Source: Stereum hirsutum FP-91666 SS1 (lineage: Eukaryota; Basidiomycota; Agaricomycetes; Russulales; Stereaceae). Taken from it: a DNA stretch of 64,000 nucleotides. The stretch is from the NCBI RefSeq assembly GCF_000264905.1, contig NW_006763138.1, forward strand, positions 1,842,438 to 1,906,437. The letters are read 5' to 3'. Under the pieces are notes generated by a model. It was not told the DNA's origin. It did no database searches and was given only the letters and a program-made list of their open reading frames with translations. Position 1 is the first letter of the stretch; each line of letters begins with the position of its first letter. Below, piece after piece: positions 21,647 to 33,433 of the stretch. The position numbers were made by a program, and so were the translations under genes.

Positions 21647-23552
21647 ATGTCTTCGTCAACTGCCTCGACGTCCACACCGGAATTCAAATCTCTCAACGTC
21701 GCCATTATTGGTGGTGGGATGTGCGTGCACTTCTGTATAGTTTGCTAGCATGGTTTCATACTGATTTTGTTTTGCGAGTAGCGGTGGTCTCGCAGCTGCT
21801 GTTTCTCTGAGACGGGCAGGTCATGCCGTGACCATATACGAGCGGTACGACTATGCTGGTGAAGTCGGCGCATCCATCTCCTGCGCGAACAATGGTACGA
21901 AGTGGCTGTTCGAGTGGGGAGTGGACGTTCAGAAGGCAAAGCCTGTGACGCTCAGGAACTTAATCATGCACGACGTACGCTATGTTCTTATTCTACCGTT
22001 TCGGATCTTTCTCACTCTCACGGACAGTGGAAAACCGGGAACGTCATCAACGAGTATCCTCTCAAGGACTACAAGGAGAAATGGGGGACCGTGAGTGTTT
22101 CAGTCTCTAAACGTTCTATCGTTGGAACTGACATGACTTCCAGGAATACTAGTATGTGTACTCTTTCTCCGTATTGACTGAATTGAGTTGACTCTGTGTG
22201 TTAGTATGTTCCACCGTCAAGATATCCATGCCGTTTTGAAGGAGACCGCTCTCATGGATGAGGGAGAAGGTATTCCAGTAACGCTGGTCGTCAATCACCG
22301 TGCGAAGGCGATCGACTGTGAGGCTGGTAAGGTTACCTTCGAGGACGGCACCACCATCGAGGCCGACCTGATCGTTGGCGCGGACGGTATTCGTGTACGC
22401 ACCCAACCTTTACAATCGCATTCTCATTTCCTGATCGGATCTACGGCAGAGCGTTACCCGTTCTGAAATCGGCGTTGTCCCAGACATGAAACCCGCCTCC
22501 GTTGCGTGCTATCGTTGTAACATCCTCACCAAAACATGCCACGAACTCGGTCTGAAGGACTTCGCCGAAACCGAGGTTCGTTCATTCCCCCACCCTTTTG
22601 TCTTTACACCATCTAATTTATGTCTTTATCATTTAGGCCATCGATTATTGGGGCGGTTGGCCCAGCGGCGAAAAGGAAGATTCGCAGTATTACAAGATCG
22701 TCCTTGCTGGCTGTCGCGGTGGCGAGGTCCTTTCTTTCTACAACTTCATGCCCGCGCATCTTACCACTCAGCGGAAAGAAGGTTTCCGATATGAGGAAGT
22801 GACGGTCGAGGAGATGATCAAGAACTACGGTGATCTTGACCCCAAGGTTCTTGCGATGCTGGAGAACTCATTCGACCGAATGCCGTGGCGTTTGTATGTC
22901 CATCAGGAGTACCCGGTTCGTCTCATTGTCATGTTTTGTTTCCGTTTCGTGACGACGATTTTGACGGTTTCGATCGTTTAGTATTGGAGTAAGGGTAAGG
23001 TGACATTACTCGGCGATGCCGCACACCCCATGCTTCCCAACCAGAGCCAGTTAGTATGCTCCCACCCCTCTCATAGACCGTCATAAGCTAACTTCCAACT
23101 AGGGGAGCTGTCCAGGCACTCGAAGATGCTGCTGCTCTCGGTATCACCTTCTCACGAAAATACGGCTATACGACACCGGGTAACGTCGAACGCGGTCTGA
23201 AGATATACGAGCGTGTTCGTAAGCCTCGTGCATGGAGGGTGCAGGATGCTAGTGTTCGGGCGACCGAGAACATGAATGAGAGGATTGGATTCTCATCGAC
23301 GCCATGGTCGCAAACTAAGCATACCACAACGTACGTCTTTATTCCCACCCTTTTGTTGTATATTACCTCGCTGAAGGTCACTTCTCTCGATTATAGGGGT
23401 GTGCTTACTATCGACGAGATGAACCTTTATGTGAGTCTAATTCTGCGCTTTTCTAACTGTCGAGACTAGAGTCTTGACCATATATATGACATTCCCTACA
23501 GGACATGAAGAAGGACGTCGAGTTCAAATCTCAGGATCTTCCTGCTCTGTAG
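21647..23552 (+). CDS. FAD-dependent monooxygenase, salicylate-hydroxylase-like (437 aa)
   Basis: Eleven exons (21647-21720, 21782-21974, 22028-22090, 22144-22151, 22205-22394, 22450-22575, 22637-22915, 22982-23049, 23103-23330, 23397-23430, 23502-23552) join to 437 residues. It has the dinucleotide-binding GGGIGG (residues 22-27) followed by the E/R end of the Rossmann strand (TIYER), the ADGIR motif (about 172-176) that contacts FAD and NADPH, and the GDAAHPMLPNQSQG motif (about 322-335) that binds the FAD ribitol. This is the class A flavoprotein hydroxylase pattern, which uses NAD(P)H and O2 to hydroxylate aromatic or related rings. No signal or membrane segment is seen. Exon 4 is only 8 nt, yet removing it would break frame. 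The exact substrate is unknown; it could serve aromatic catabolism or a secondary pathway. Confidence 0.9.
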
Positions 23553-24118
23553 ACGGTGTATCGACGGCTCGCTCGTCTTTCATATAGACTATATATATTC
23601 ACCTCGCCGGAGCTTTGGTCGGCTCACATTGTGTTTCACCTCATCCTCAGTACACACCCATCATTGTATTGCAACATGTCTTTGTATATTGACGTGGTAG
23701 AATCAACTTAATTGGATCTCAGCCCGTCCTAGAGAGTCTTCGTATCCACACACATCGAGCTGGTCGCCGCTGCGACGACTGCGTCAACGACCGGCGAGAA
23801 GATGGGTGGCCACAGCGCTATAGAATGGGCGCTAATCCTATCTGCCGTACTCGGCAGGTGGTGCCTCTGACGCCACACCGCTCAAACGAACCTTTTACCA
23901 TCATCTCACTTGAGTGAGTGACCACGCTATTTCCCCTCTTACGTTTTAGCTTGCTGGGCCTTGGCTATCTTCGACTGGAGGACTCCATATATCTGTAAAC
24001 TGACGTGTGCTTCCAGACCTGAAGGAACAGTCCGGCTCCGACTTCGAACACGTAGGCTTGATCTTTGACTTTTAGCTCGAACCTGAGTGCCGTGATTTCT
24101 CATCGAGCTACCTTCAGC
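23553..24118. other. Intergenic, monooxygenase to sirtuin
   Basis: Tandem spacing of 566 bp. No coding sequence is supported. Confidence 0.5.
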
Positions 24119-25466
24119 ATGTCCTTCTTTCTACCTTGGTTCCTCCTCAAAGCCCTCTGTAAAAAGCTTCGTGTAAAGGTCCTACCTCGTAGACCTCTCA
24201 TACATGTCTCGGGCGAGGTCGAACAGGATCAGGATCTAGACGCTGCTTTGAAAGCTATTGCGGCATATATCAGGTCTCGCAACTGTGGAAGTATATGTCT
24301 TATGGTGAGTCTAAAGTCCGGAGAAGACGACCTGTCTAATGCTCTTCTATTTCATACGTCAAAGCTGATTATTGTTGTTTCAGATTGGTGCAGGTATCTC
24401 ATGCCCATTGTCGTATTGTCGATGCCGGAATACTAACAACACGGTCTTCTCTACCTTAGGCGTCAGCACGGCAGCAGGTGTACCAGATTTCAGGTCCGAT
24501 AGAGGAGTTTATGTGCGTCGAAAGCCCGATGATACATTATCGTTCAAGCCTTTTTACCAAACATCGCAACGACTGACTCCGGACTCGTACTCATGCCTCT
24601 AGGCAAACGCGGAGAAGTATAATCTTCCGTACCCAGAGGCCATCTTCGACATAAACTATTTCAAGTCCGATCCTCGACCATGTCCGTATACATTCAGCCT
24701 TAACATTCACTCGCATGCTGACGTTCATTTGATACACGACGATTCTTTCATTTTACAACAGTCTACTCCCTCGCACACGACCTCCTCCCTCTCGACACTA
24801 CAATCCGCCCTACTTTGACCCACTCCTTCATTTCTATCCTGCACAAGAAGCGCCTTCTGTCAATGTGTCTTACCCAGAATGTGGACTCCCTCGAACTCCG
24901 CGCCGGAGTTCCTCCCAGCCGATTGCTAGAAGCCCACGGGACATTCAGGACCGCGAGATGTGCAGTCTGCAAGAAGCCGTATGATGGAAAGAGGTGGAAG
25001 GAAGATGTTAGGGAGGAGAGGATACCGAAGTGCGATAATGTAAAGTGTGGAGGAACCGTCAAACCGGATGTGGTGCTTTTCGGCGAACAGGTCGGGGTTT
25101 TTTTTTGCGACCTTACCTTTGAGCGAAGCCATTTCGGAGAGATAAGGCACTGATGCATGGCAGGACTTACAGCTGCCCACTTCCTTTTTCACCAAACTGC
25201 CCTCTCTCTGGGCTACTGATCTCCTACTTATTATCGGTACCTCGCTCATCGTCCAACCATTCGCATCGCTCGCACATCAAGTCCAAGAGGAGGCTTGTCC
25301 CCGCATCCTAATCAATCAAGACCCAGCACCATCGAGGGCCGTGTTTGGAGGACGTGCTGCCGACGTGAGTTTGCTGGGGAATTGCGATGAGGTTGTGAGA
25401 AGGTTGTGCAGGGAGTTGGGTTGGGAGGAAGAGTTGGACAGGATGTGGAGGGCAACGCAGAGTTGA
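24119..25466 (+). CDS. Sirtuin, NAD-dependent protein deacylase (316 aa)
   Basis: Exons 24119-24304, 24384-24393, 24460-24512, 24603-24681, 24762-25090 and 25173-25466. The NAD-binding motif GAGVSTAAGVPDFRSD covers about residues 64-79, TQNVDSLE about 147-154, the catalytic His is H168 in EAHGTF, and the zinc ribbon uses C176, C179, C200 and C205 (CAVC and CDNVKC). LLIIGTSLIVQPFA and the INQDP strand complete the Rossmann domain. This is the class I sirtuin pattern (SIRT1-3, yeast Hst2 type). The short N-terminus and lack of a clear presequence suggest cytosol or nucleus. The second exon is just 10 nt and carries the first glycines of the motif. The protein removes acyl groups from lysine using NAD. 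Convergent with the MYND gene. Confidence 0.9.
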
Positions 25467-25801
25467 TGACTCGAGTTAGGATTGGACTCCCTACGGTACA
25501 TTGACTTCACCATGAATTCTGGTAAGAGTAGTCGGAGACTAGCACAGCGCCTGTCCACCGTCAGTCCAGGGTCGTGGGGGAGTGGTTGCTGCTTAGGTTT
25601 GTCGCAGCTGGCTTTGGTGACGGCCAGAAGATGCAGATGAACGGGGATTACAGCGAGCAGATGAATCGTACAGATTATCTACGAGCACAGAAGTCAGTAC
25701 TTGTAGAGGATGTAAATCAGCAGGAGGGAAGCCTATGTGTCGTATAGATGAAGCATCGTGCAACGATCGTCCCGAACAAGCACGCCACACCCCAGGGCAT
25801 C
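25467..25801. other. Convergent intergenic region
   Basis: 335 bp between the stop codons of the sirtuin and MYND genes. Nothing coding is supported. Confidence 0.5.
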
Positions 25802-28104
25802 TCAATCCAGATCTAAGCCTAGCGCGACCTCCTCCAATTTCCCTCCCAGATCCAGCACATTTTCATCCTCCTCTTCATCTGCCTTCATTAACCAATCTTC
25901 ATCTAACGTCCCACCATCACTCCCTGCCTCGCTAACCCAATCTCCCTCCACCCAGATGTTCCTCGCTGCTAGCGTCATAATCATCGTCGCCGTCTGCCCA
26001 GAGCTCACAATACTCTCAATCAGGGTGAGCCTCCCCTCGTTGTCGATCGCTTTCTTCAATATCCCTGAAGTCCTCTTCTCCGACAACCCTCCCCTTGCCT
26101 GAAGATCGACTTTCCGCCTCGCTTTCTCCTGCGCCTCACGGGATCGTGCTCCATCGAATTTATTTCCTTTGGAGAGGAGACCTGCGCTGTAGCCTGTGAA
26201 AAGCGTCGAAGGAGAGATGGGGTTATCGACGTCATCATCGGAGAGCGTACAGGTAGATATATCGTGGCCTTCGAGCTTGAACACGGAGGGTACAGGCGGA
26301 ACACGCGTGTAGTCGATCTTGATACCAAGACCTGAGGTAGAAATGCCTGGGAATTTTGTTTTGGCGAGGTTACGCAGGGTAGGCAGGAGGATACGAGCTT
26401 CGCGGATCGTAAGAGCATGGAGAAAGACCCGGTCTGTTTTGCGCAAGGCGTCGGATTGGAAGACTACAAGAGCAGCGGGAAGTCAGATATATTTATTCAA
26501 CGCTCAACTGGATAAAGAAGTGTCAAGACACACCTATTCGCTCTTGGTCTTTGAGGTTGCACTCCGCTTTGTGTTGTTTCTTCCAGCTCGCTACTTGGCA
26601 TTCCTTCGAGCAGTAAAGCGTGACTTTGCAGCCAGTACACTGCTTAAACGTGTCCTTCGGACCCTTTTTCTGGCACTACACGGGAAAGAAATCGTGTTGA
26701 TGAGACAGAGGGCACAACGAGCGAGCCGGATAGTAAGAAACCCACATTATCGCACCATGCTAACTTCTTCCTTGTCTCGTCCGCCATCTCCTTCGCCATC
26801 ATCCTCGCCTCCGCGATCTGCCTCAACCGCTCCCAACTCTTCTTGACCGGACTCCTCGCGACCTTATTCCTACAAGCCTCCGTATCCAACCCTCTCATCG
26901 CCACCACTACACTCTCAATCACACTCCGATACACCAGATACCGCGGCAGCAAGTCCTCGATGAGACTGATCGTAAAGCTGCGCGCCTCTTCGTCGAAGCG
27001 TTGGAAATTTGGCATGATGTTGACGAAGGCTTGGAGGAAACCTTCGGTTATAGTTTGGCGGATGTATGTGATCCCGTCGCCGCATTCGATGAGGTTGGAG
27101 ATGCAACCGAAGCAGGACGTTATGGCTTCTAGGACGTTTTCTTCATAGAGCGGACGAGTGGTGAGGACGAGAAGCGTTTTGGTGATTACACCGATGAGAC
27201 CCTTCGAGAGGAGGAGGTGGCGGAGCGGATGCTTCGGGGCTCGAGAGAACGAGATAGTGAGGTCGACAAAGGATTGGACCACCCCTGCGCTCAGCTTCGC
27301 GGAAGGTTTCTTCACCGCATTACGTATCCGATTAAGTAGGAAATCGGCGACCTTCTCCGGAGCACCAGGGAACGAGTTCGCCACGACCTGGTCGAGCATC
27401 TTCTCATCCGCTTCGAACAAGATCTGGTGCAACGCCGCCGAAGACACAGGGATGGGCAATATGGGAACACTGGCCCGTTCACCGCCAGTTACCTCCCTCT
27501 CCTCGTCCACCCAAAGTTTCGTGATCATGGGTATAACCCCCTCAGTGTTCGTGATTATCCTCTGCAGATCATCGTCATGTGTCATGGAATATATCGCATA
27601 ACTGATCATCTGGGTCGTGTTCTTCAACTGCTCGGGTGAGCCTACCCTCGGATCCTGATTCTGATACCAGAAGAACTGCATCCATTTCCAGATCCCAGGC
27701 CAGGCTTGTTTGAGCGGATTGAGGAACGGAGCTGCTTGTGGCGAAGGTTGAAGGAAGGGCCCCATGTTGCCGAGGCCCATGATGGAGGCGAACGCGCGGT
27801 CTGTCGCGAGCGCAACAGGAGAACGCGCTGCAGTGGTTTTGGTAGGATCGGGGATGAGATGGGGAGCGAGGTTGGCGATGAGGATGTGGATGGTAGTGGG
27901 CGTTTGGAGCGCGGGGATGGACTGAATGCAGTTGACGATACATTTCAGGTCAACGTTGGAGTTTGCTTGAGCTTTACGGATGGACTAGGAGGTATACAGT
28001 CAGCTGGGGGCGTAGTATAGAGAGAAGGAGTTGGGACGGACTTCAGCGGGGTTTGATTGCACGAGCTGCAGTCCGCGAGCGTAGTCGGCTTGTGGGAAGG
28101 CCAT
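25802..28104 (-). CDS. MYND zinc-finger protein (701 aa)
   Basis: Exons 28104-28042, 27984-26746, 26675-26534 and 26463-25802. The N-terminal 430 residues are helical with armadillo-like character (runs such as LLNRIRNAVKKPSAKL and ISLIEDLLPRYLVYRSV). A complete MYND finger follows at residues 432-473: CDNC, then CTGC, YCSKEC, H and C in the standard C-x2-C / C-x2-C / C-x3-C / H-x3-C layout. The finger is split by an intron exactly after CDN. The C-terminal 225 residues include a long low-complexity acidic tail (ADEEEDENV). MYND fingers are protein-protein contact modules; the partner is not deducible. No SET domain is present, so it is not a SMYD methyltransferase. Confidence 0.85.
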
Positions 28105-28812
28105 GGTGGTAGTTAAAGGAGAGGTTGACCTTTACGACGAGCCAACTCGGCAGACTGGGGTAAGGGTGGCCTGTAAGAGACGTAATAGTAGACCTGAAAC
28201 TCTGCTATCAGTCAAGACGTCATCCTGACTTGGACAACTCGGAGCATACCTCTATGCGATGTACTGCACTTCGCACTCGAGATGAAGTATAACACGACAA
28301 TAATTCAATTATCACTGTGAAAAGGGAGCATATTGATTCATAAGTATGCGTACTTATTGTTTACTCACAAGAGCTCGTTTGCAACAAGGGCCCGCGTACA
28401 GCGGGATGAAGGCGAACTGCTGCGTTCCATATTTAGGTGGTGCAAATGATGGACCTACCTTCTGCTTGTCGGTGATTTCTGGTCAGATGTATAATGTTGA
28501 CGGAGAGCGGAGACGTATAGAGGCCCAGGAAACTTGCAGGAAACAGAACGAAGCGAAAACAATGACCGTACGAGTCAAGCGGTGAATGACGCTAAATTCG
28601 CGAAAATTCTGCTTCTACGCGCCCACGTGATCGTATTTACCCCTGTCGCGCCACAAACCATCACCGAATCGGTGTGGCGCAGTCCGCCCAGGAAAGCCCA
28701 TCACCAGTACATGTTCGATGCTCCCTTGTAACCAATTCTATCACTCCAAACTATGTACCATGTAAGATAATCGTTCTATACAACCCATCCACGACGTGAT
28801 GGGGGCCTCACA
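28105..28812. other. Intergenic, no supported gene
   Basis: 708 bp between the MYND start and the 3' end of the F-box-like gene. Nothing coding is supported. Confidence 0.5.
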
Positions 28813-30266
28813 CTATACGCACTTCCATGACATGACCTCCCCCTGCTCCCCCGATACTGCACTCTTCGACACCCACAATCCACTCTCCTCGTCCTCCCTC
28901 CCCCACGGATACCTCTTCCCACCCAACCATATTGTCACTGTCCTGAGTGTAGGGCGATAAATAGCCATCTCCGCACATATGGCTCGCTGGAAATGAGGGA
29001 CGACTTGAGGGTGCCAGGAGCTTAGATCAAGCTCGAGGGAGACGAGGGATGAGAGGGAAACAAGGGCTTGATGAAACGAGGAGTGCTGTTTATGGGTCTG
29101 AGTTACTTGAGTGAACTTGATAAGGAAGAGATAAATGAACGCACGTTTATGTCTCCGAGAGGGAAACAACCGAGATGTAACACCTGCGGGCAGTACTTCG
29201 CTGCCATCCTCATAGCTTCTACCGCCTTCGCATGCGGGAGATTAAAGACGTTCAAACTCTTCAGCGTATTCCCCACGCATAATCCATCCTCATCCCTCTC
29301 TGTCACCATAATTGGGAAAGCATCGAGTATATCAAGCACCGAATCCCTGTCCATGTGCACCTGGAGGTACCGAAGTGGGCTTTTGAACAACATCGCGGCG
29401 AGCTGTACCGGTCCCTCGAAACTCTCCAACATAGGAAATTCAAGATGAAAGCCGTCTTCCCCATCGTGGTGGTCCCCTTGACCTATCAACGCCTCCTGAT
29501 GCTTCCTATACTGAAAATTGAATTCCTGCCTATAGCCATGCCATGTCTCCCGCACCGTCAACTCCCTCAACTCGCTCTGAGTTCCCAAAAACCTCAACAA
29601 ACTCCCATCAGAAGGGATATACGTTGAAAAGCTCTTCAGCCTAAACGGCGGATTCTCCGGAAATATATACGAGATGAACCTCCCATCATCGTCGACGAAC
29701 CCTCCAGGTCCGTTCCCGCCCATCGGTGTTGTAGGATCGGTGAGCGTCAGCACCTCCAATGTGTCCATCTTCGCCAGCGCATCGCGTATGGAAGTCCAGA
29801 AAACGGCTGGAAACTTCGGGTAACGACTTGGTTTTACTGACATGATGCCGAAGTTACGGACGTGTGATGCTAGACGAGGTGTGGAGGCGAGGGTTATGCA
29901 TAGGGAGTAGATGTGTTGGGGGCCTGAGAGGTGGAGGGTATGGTAGATGGCTCGTTCCGCTGGAGGGTAGAGGGCTTTGCAGACCACAAGGAGGGGACGA
30001 AGGGTGATAACGAGTGGGATTGACGAGGATTCGGCGATGTGCGTGACTATAAGGGAGGATATTGTGGGGTTTTGGAGCGCGGTCGAAGCTGGGCCGTTGG
30101 TGGCTCGTAGGACAGGACGCGGAGAAGCAGGTGTAGATGTAGCAGCTGGGGTTGAGGCAGTGGCGGAAGTGGCTGAAGTGCTTGCGCGAGTGGAGGAGAT
30201 AACAGATGACGGTAGTGGTGGCGAAGGCGATGATGAAGACCTTGAAATTGGGTCTGACGAAGACAT
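28813..30266 (-). CDS. F-box/LRR-like protein (468 aa)
   Basis: Exons 30266-29145 and 29097-28813, joined in phase 0 by a short intron. Residues 1-60 are a Ser/Thr/Pro-rich disordered head. Residues about 65-110 (LRPLLVVCKALYPPAERAIYHTLHL) fit the degenerate F-box helix seen in many basidiomycete proteins. After that come irregular leucine-rich repeats with Leu at spaced positions (DTLEVLTLTDP, LRELTVRE, PLRYLQVHM, LKSLNVFNL). Such proteins are usually substrate adaptors of SCF ubiquitin ligases, an expanded and fast-evolving family in agarics. The F-box assignment rests on pattern only. No catalytic motif is present. Confidence 0.7.
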
Positions 30267-31160
30267 AGTATCAACTGGTCTGGTGCGAGTAGATGATGAG
30301 GTTGAACTAAGCGGGGGGTCTGTGGGTAAAATGCATGTAGTCAGCAGTTGAACGCCTTATAAACAACGATGACAAAGGTTCAAGAACAATGGAAGAAACG
30401 ACGTCTTTGAAATAGGGAGCATGCTGAAACTTTCAGAAATCGTATATTGTCACACTAGGTGCCACGCGTGGGCCAACCCCTCACCTGTGTTGTGTAACGA
30501 TTCCGAAACGTTGAATGAATTTACTATTAAATGTGCCAGCACAGTGAACGCAGAGAACTGGGCGCATAGACGAGATTATGCAGCGGTGTCGCGCTTCAAC
30601 GGCATTGTGACGCTGGGCGCCACACGGAGCTCGAACGAGATGACACCAAGAGAAGACACGTCCAGTGATGCAAGCAAAGGCCCAGGCCATTAGATTGACT
30701 TTTGACCGCCCAAAGCAGAACTGTTTCAAGTTTGCCCTAGATTGGGTTGTGTAGCCACTTCAAAGCCACTCACCGCTTTCTGAGTCTTTCGGATTGGGAA
30801 GGTTATAGACTTCAATCATAACAGTGAACTCAGAATTGGCACGAACCCAAGTTCTGGGAACTCACCTGGATTGAAAGGGTAAAACGAGCGCAAATGAGGA
30901 TAACTCACAATTTCACGGCAGTTCGACGGCGGTCGACTGTCGACGATGAGAGCAAGAAACGTGCGCCACACAAAGGACACGAAGGTTCATTTTGCTTCCG
31001 CTCTCAGGGTTAGGGTCAATTGAATGACTAGGGTTAGGGGCCATTATCCTGCCGCGTCCCGTGTTTGGATTCCATTTTGAACTGTCCGCTGATCATCTTA
31101 CCCATCTACCTTTCTTTCCTGCTCATCGTTCCCGAAAACGACGAACAAACGTTAGCACTT
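30267..31160. promoter_or_regulatory. Divergent upstream region of F-box-like gene and EB1
   Basis: About 0.9 kb between two divergent start codons. Near 31006-31039 the word AGGGTTAGGG occurs twice, 24 bp apart. These resemble telomere-repeat-type promoter boxes and lie 120-155 bp upstream of the EB1 start. No ORF is supported. Confidence 0.4.
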
Positions 31161-32585
31161 ATGGGAGAGTCAAGATCAGAACTCATTGCCTGGGTCAACG
31201 ACCTTCTCCAGCTCAACTACACCAAGGTCGAGCAATGTGGAACGGGCGCGGCGTACTGCCAAATCCTCGACTCCATCTACGGTCAGTTTCTTTCGCTTTT
31301 ATGAATTAGAACATCGTTATCGAAGGTTTTCACGACGTGTTTTCCTGAACGAATGTAATATCTCGCACGAACGCGTTATGTAGGCGATGTACCGATGAAC
31401 CGTGTCAAGATGGGCGCGAAGCACGAGTACGAGTTTATCGCGAATTTCAAGGTCATGCAGAACATTTTCAAGACGAAACGGATTGACAAGGTGTGCACAA
31501 ACTTTTATTTTTCTTGCTGGGGTCAGGCGTGGTAGCTTTGGACTGGTCGTTTTCATGGTCAAGAGCCGGTTAGGTTTGTGCGTGAGAGGTTCCGATTCGT
31601 AGAGTCATTCTCGAGAGCCTGACGCGATGAATGCACTGATGGTCATCGGTGGTACGTCGCGCTCTATGGTGATCGAGCCCGTTTGCTTGAGAGCTTCTGC
31701 TTATGCGGTGGACATGACAGGCATGATCCCATCATACGCCACCCGGAATACCGCGTCGGACCCTACGCCCAACATACTCTCAATACTAACTCTACCTTCT
31801 ATCTCCTAGCCCATACCAGTCGAAAAGCTTGTCAAATGTAAAATGCAGTACGTATCCCCCATCAAGTCTCCTGTTCGTCTTCTCAACCACGGCCTTTTCT
31901 TCTTCCCAAACCCCCTCCTCTTATTCTCAGAGACAACCTTGAATTCTTGCAATGGATAAAACGCTACTGGGACTCCAACTACGGCGGCCAACCCTACGAC
32001 GCCGTCGGCCGACGACGTGGCCAACCCACCGACACCCCCGCTACCATCGCTCCCCTCGCGCCATCTCGTGGCGCTCCAGCCGGGGGAGGCGCACGAGCCG
32101 GGGGTAAGACGCCGGTGAGCGGGCATAGGGCCGGAAGTGCGGCGGCTGTGAACCATGAGCAAGTCTTGAACTTGCAGGCGCAGTTGAAGGAGATGTCAGC
32201 ACATTTGGAGGGGCTGGAGAAGGAGAGGGATTTCTATTTCGCGAAGGTGAGTTGGTCATGGTCCAGGATTTATGATTGAGAGATATATTTGTGGAGGTGA
32301 AAAGCGTGGTGTGGGGACATCAGTTTCTGATAGTGCTTTTTCGTGGTGTAGCTTCGTGATATCGAAATCCTGGCGCAGGCACAACTCGAGGTTTTGGAGG
32401 GACAGGGCAAGGACGATGAGACGCTGCGTGAGATCCAGAAGATTCTATACTCGACCGAGGTACGTCACCACCAAGAATCAGTTCCCTTACTCTCCCCCGA
32501 CTCTTACTGACGTATACCACAGGAGGGCTTCGAAGTTCCCGAAGGTGGCGAAGGACACCTCGTCGATGAGGAGGAGACGTTCTAA
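31161..32585 (+). CDS. BIM1: EB1-family microtubule plus-end protein (250 aa)
   Basis: Exons 31161-31281, 31384-31490, 31810-31847, 31931-32246, 32352-32459 and 32523-32585. Residues 1-120 form the calponin-homology domain of EB proteins (SRSELIAWVNDLLQLNYTKVE, then AAYCQILDSIYGDVPMNRVK and QDNLEFLQWIKRYWDSNYGG). A Pro/Gly/Ala linker leads to the coiled coil and EB1 homology motif (ERDFYFAKLRDIEILAQ) and an acidic tail ending EEETF, like the EEY/F tails read by CAP-Gly proteins. The protein tracks growing microtubule ends and recruits other tip factors. The first ATG gives the usual MGESRSEL-type start. Homologues are Bim1 (budding yeast), Mal3 (fission yeast) and EB1 (animals). Confidence 0.95.
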
Positions 32586-33433
32586 GTTTGTCTTCTCCCA
32601 CTCCACAATCGCCCTCTCTCTTCATCGCTTTCCTCTTCCAAGGCTCAGAGCCTTCCACCTCGCCCCTCCATTATATCATAACAGCCCCGATGGTTTTTGA
32701 CCCATTTGTCTTGTATGGCTTGATTCCCTGGTTTTGTATCTATACCACCGATAGCCCCGTCTTCGCCCTCTTTCTCGTGATCATCCTCGTTCCGTTTCTT
32801 TCGCACTAGGAACTGAGCCTCTTCGACTGTCACCCTGGTCCAATAATTGTCGTCTTTTAATTCTCATGTGCTAAATAAACACAAATGGCATTCAACCCCA
32901 ATCCCAATCTGGCTCTCCTTTCATTTCGTTTTGCCTTCCACTCGACTCGCTACTTTACCGAAAGACAAATATTTGGTTGGACACAAACATGGATGAGCTC
33001 AAGGCACGGCCGGTTGCTATGCGTTGGGTGGGGTGGCGTATTCTCCCAGACTCTTTCGAAGTCGGACTTGAAGTACGAGAGTCTTCGCAGCAGCCTAAGT
33101 CGCAGCTTGGGAAGCATCCTATGAACGTACTATATGCGTGGGTCGACCCATAGTGCAGGACTGTAGAAGCCCAGCCATGGGTTTACACCAAGATGGTCAC
33201 CTCAATGGACCACCGCTCAGTTGGAATACTTCGTCTTATTCTCTCCGACAGTCTCGTTGGCTTTGCGTGGAAAGTTGATAGATATATTCAGCGCCCATGA
33301 TCGACCCGGCATTTTCCGGAACTTTTGACTCCGTTCGCGTCCTCGAGGTTCGCGTCCTGACTCATCCACGTTAGACGTTCTTGCGTTTGTCTTCTATATC
33401 CTTACCACGAGACTGGAAACAGCGATCTCCAAC
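32586..33433. other. Intergenic, EB1 to GluRS
   Basis: 848 bp in tandem orientation. Short open frames exist but none is supported. Confidence 0.5.
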
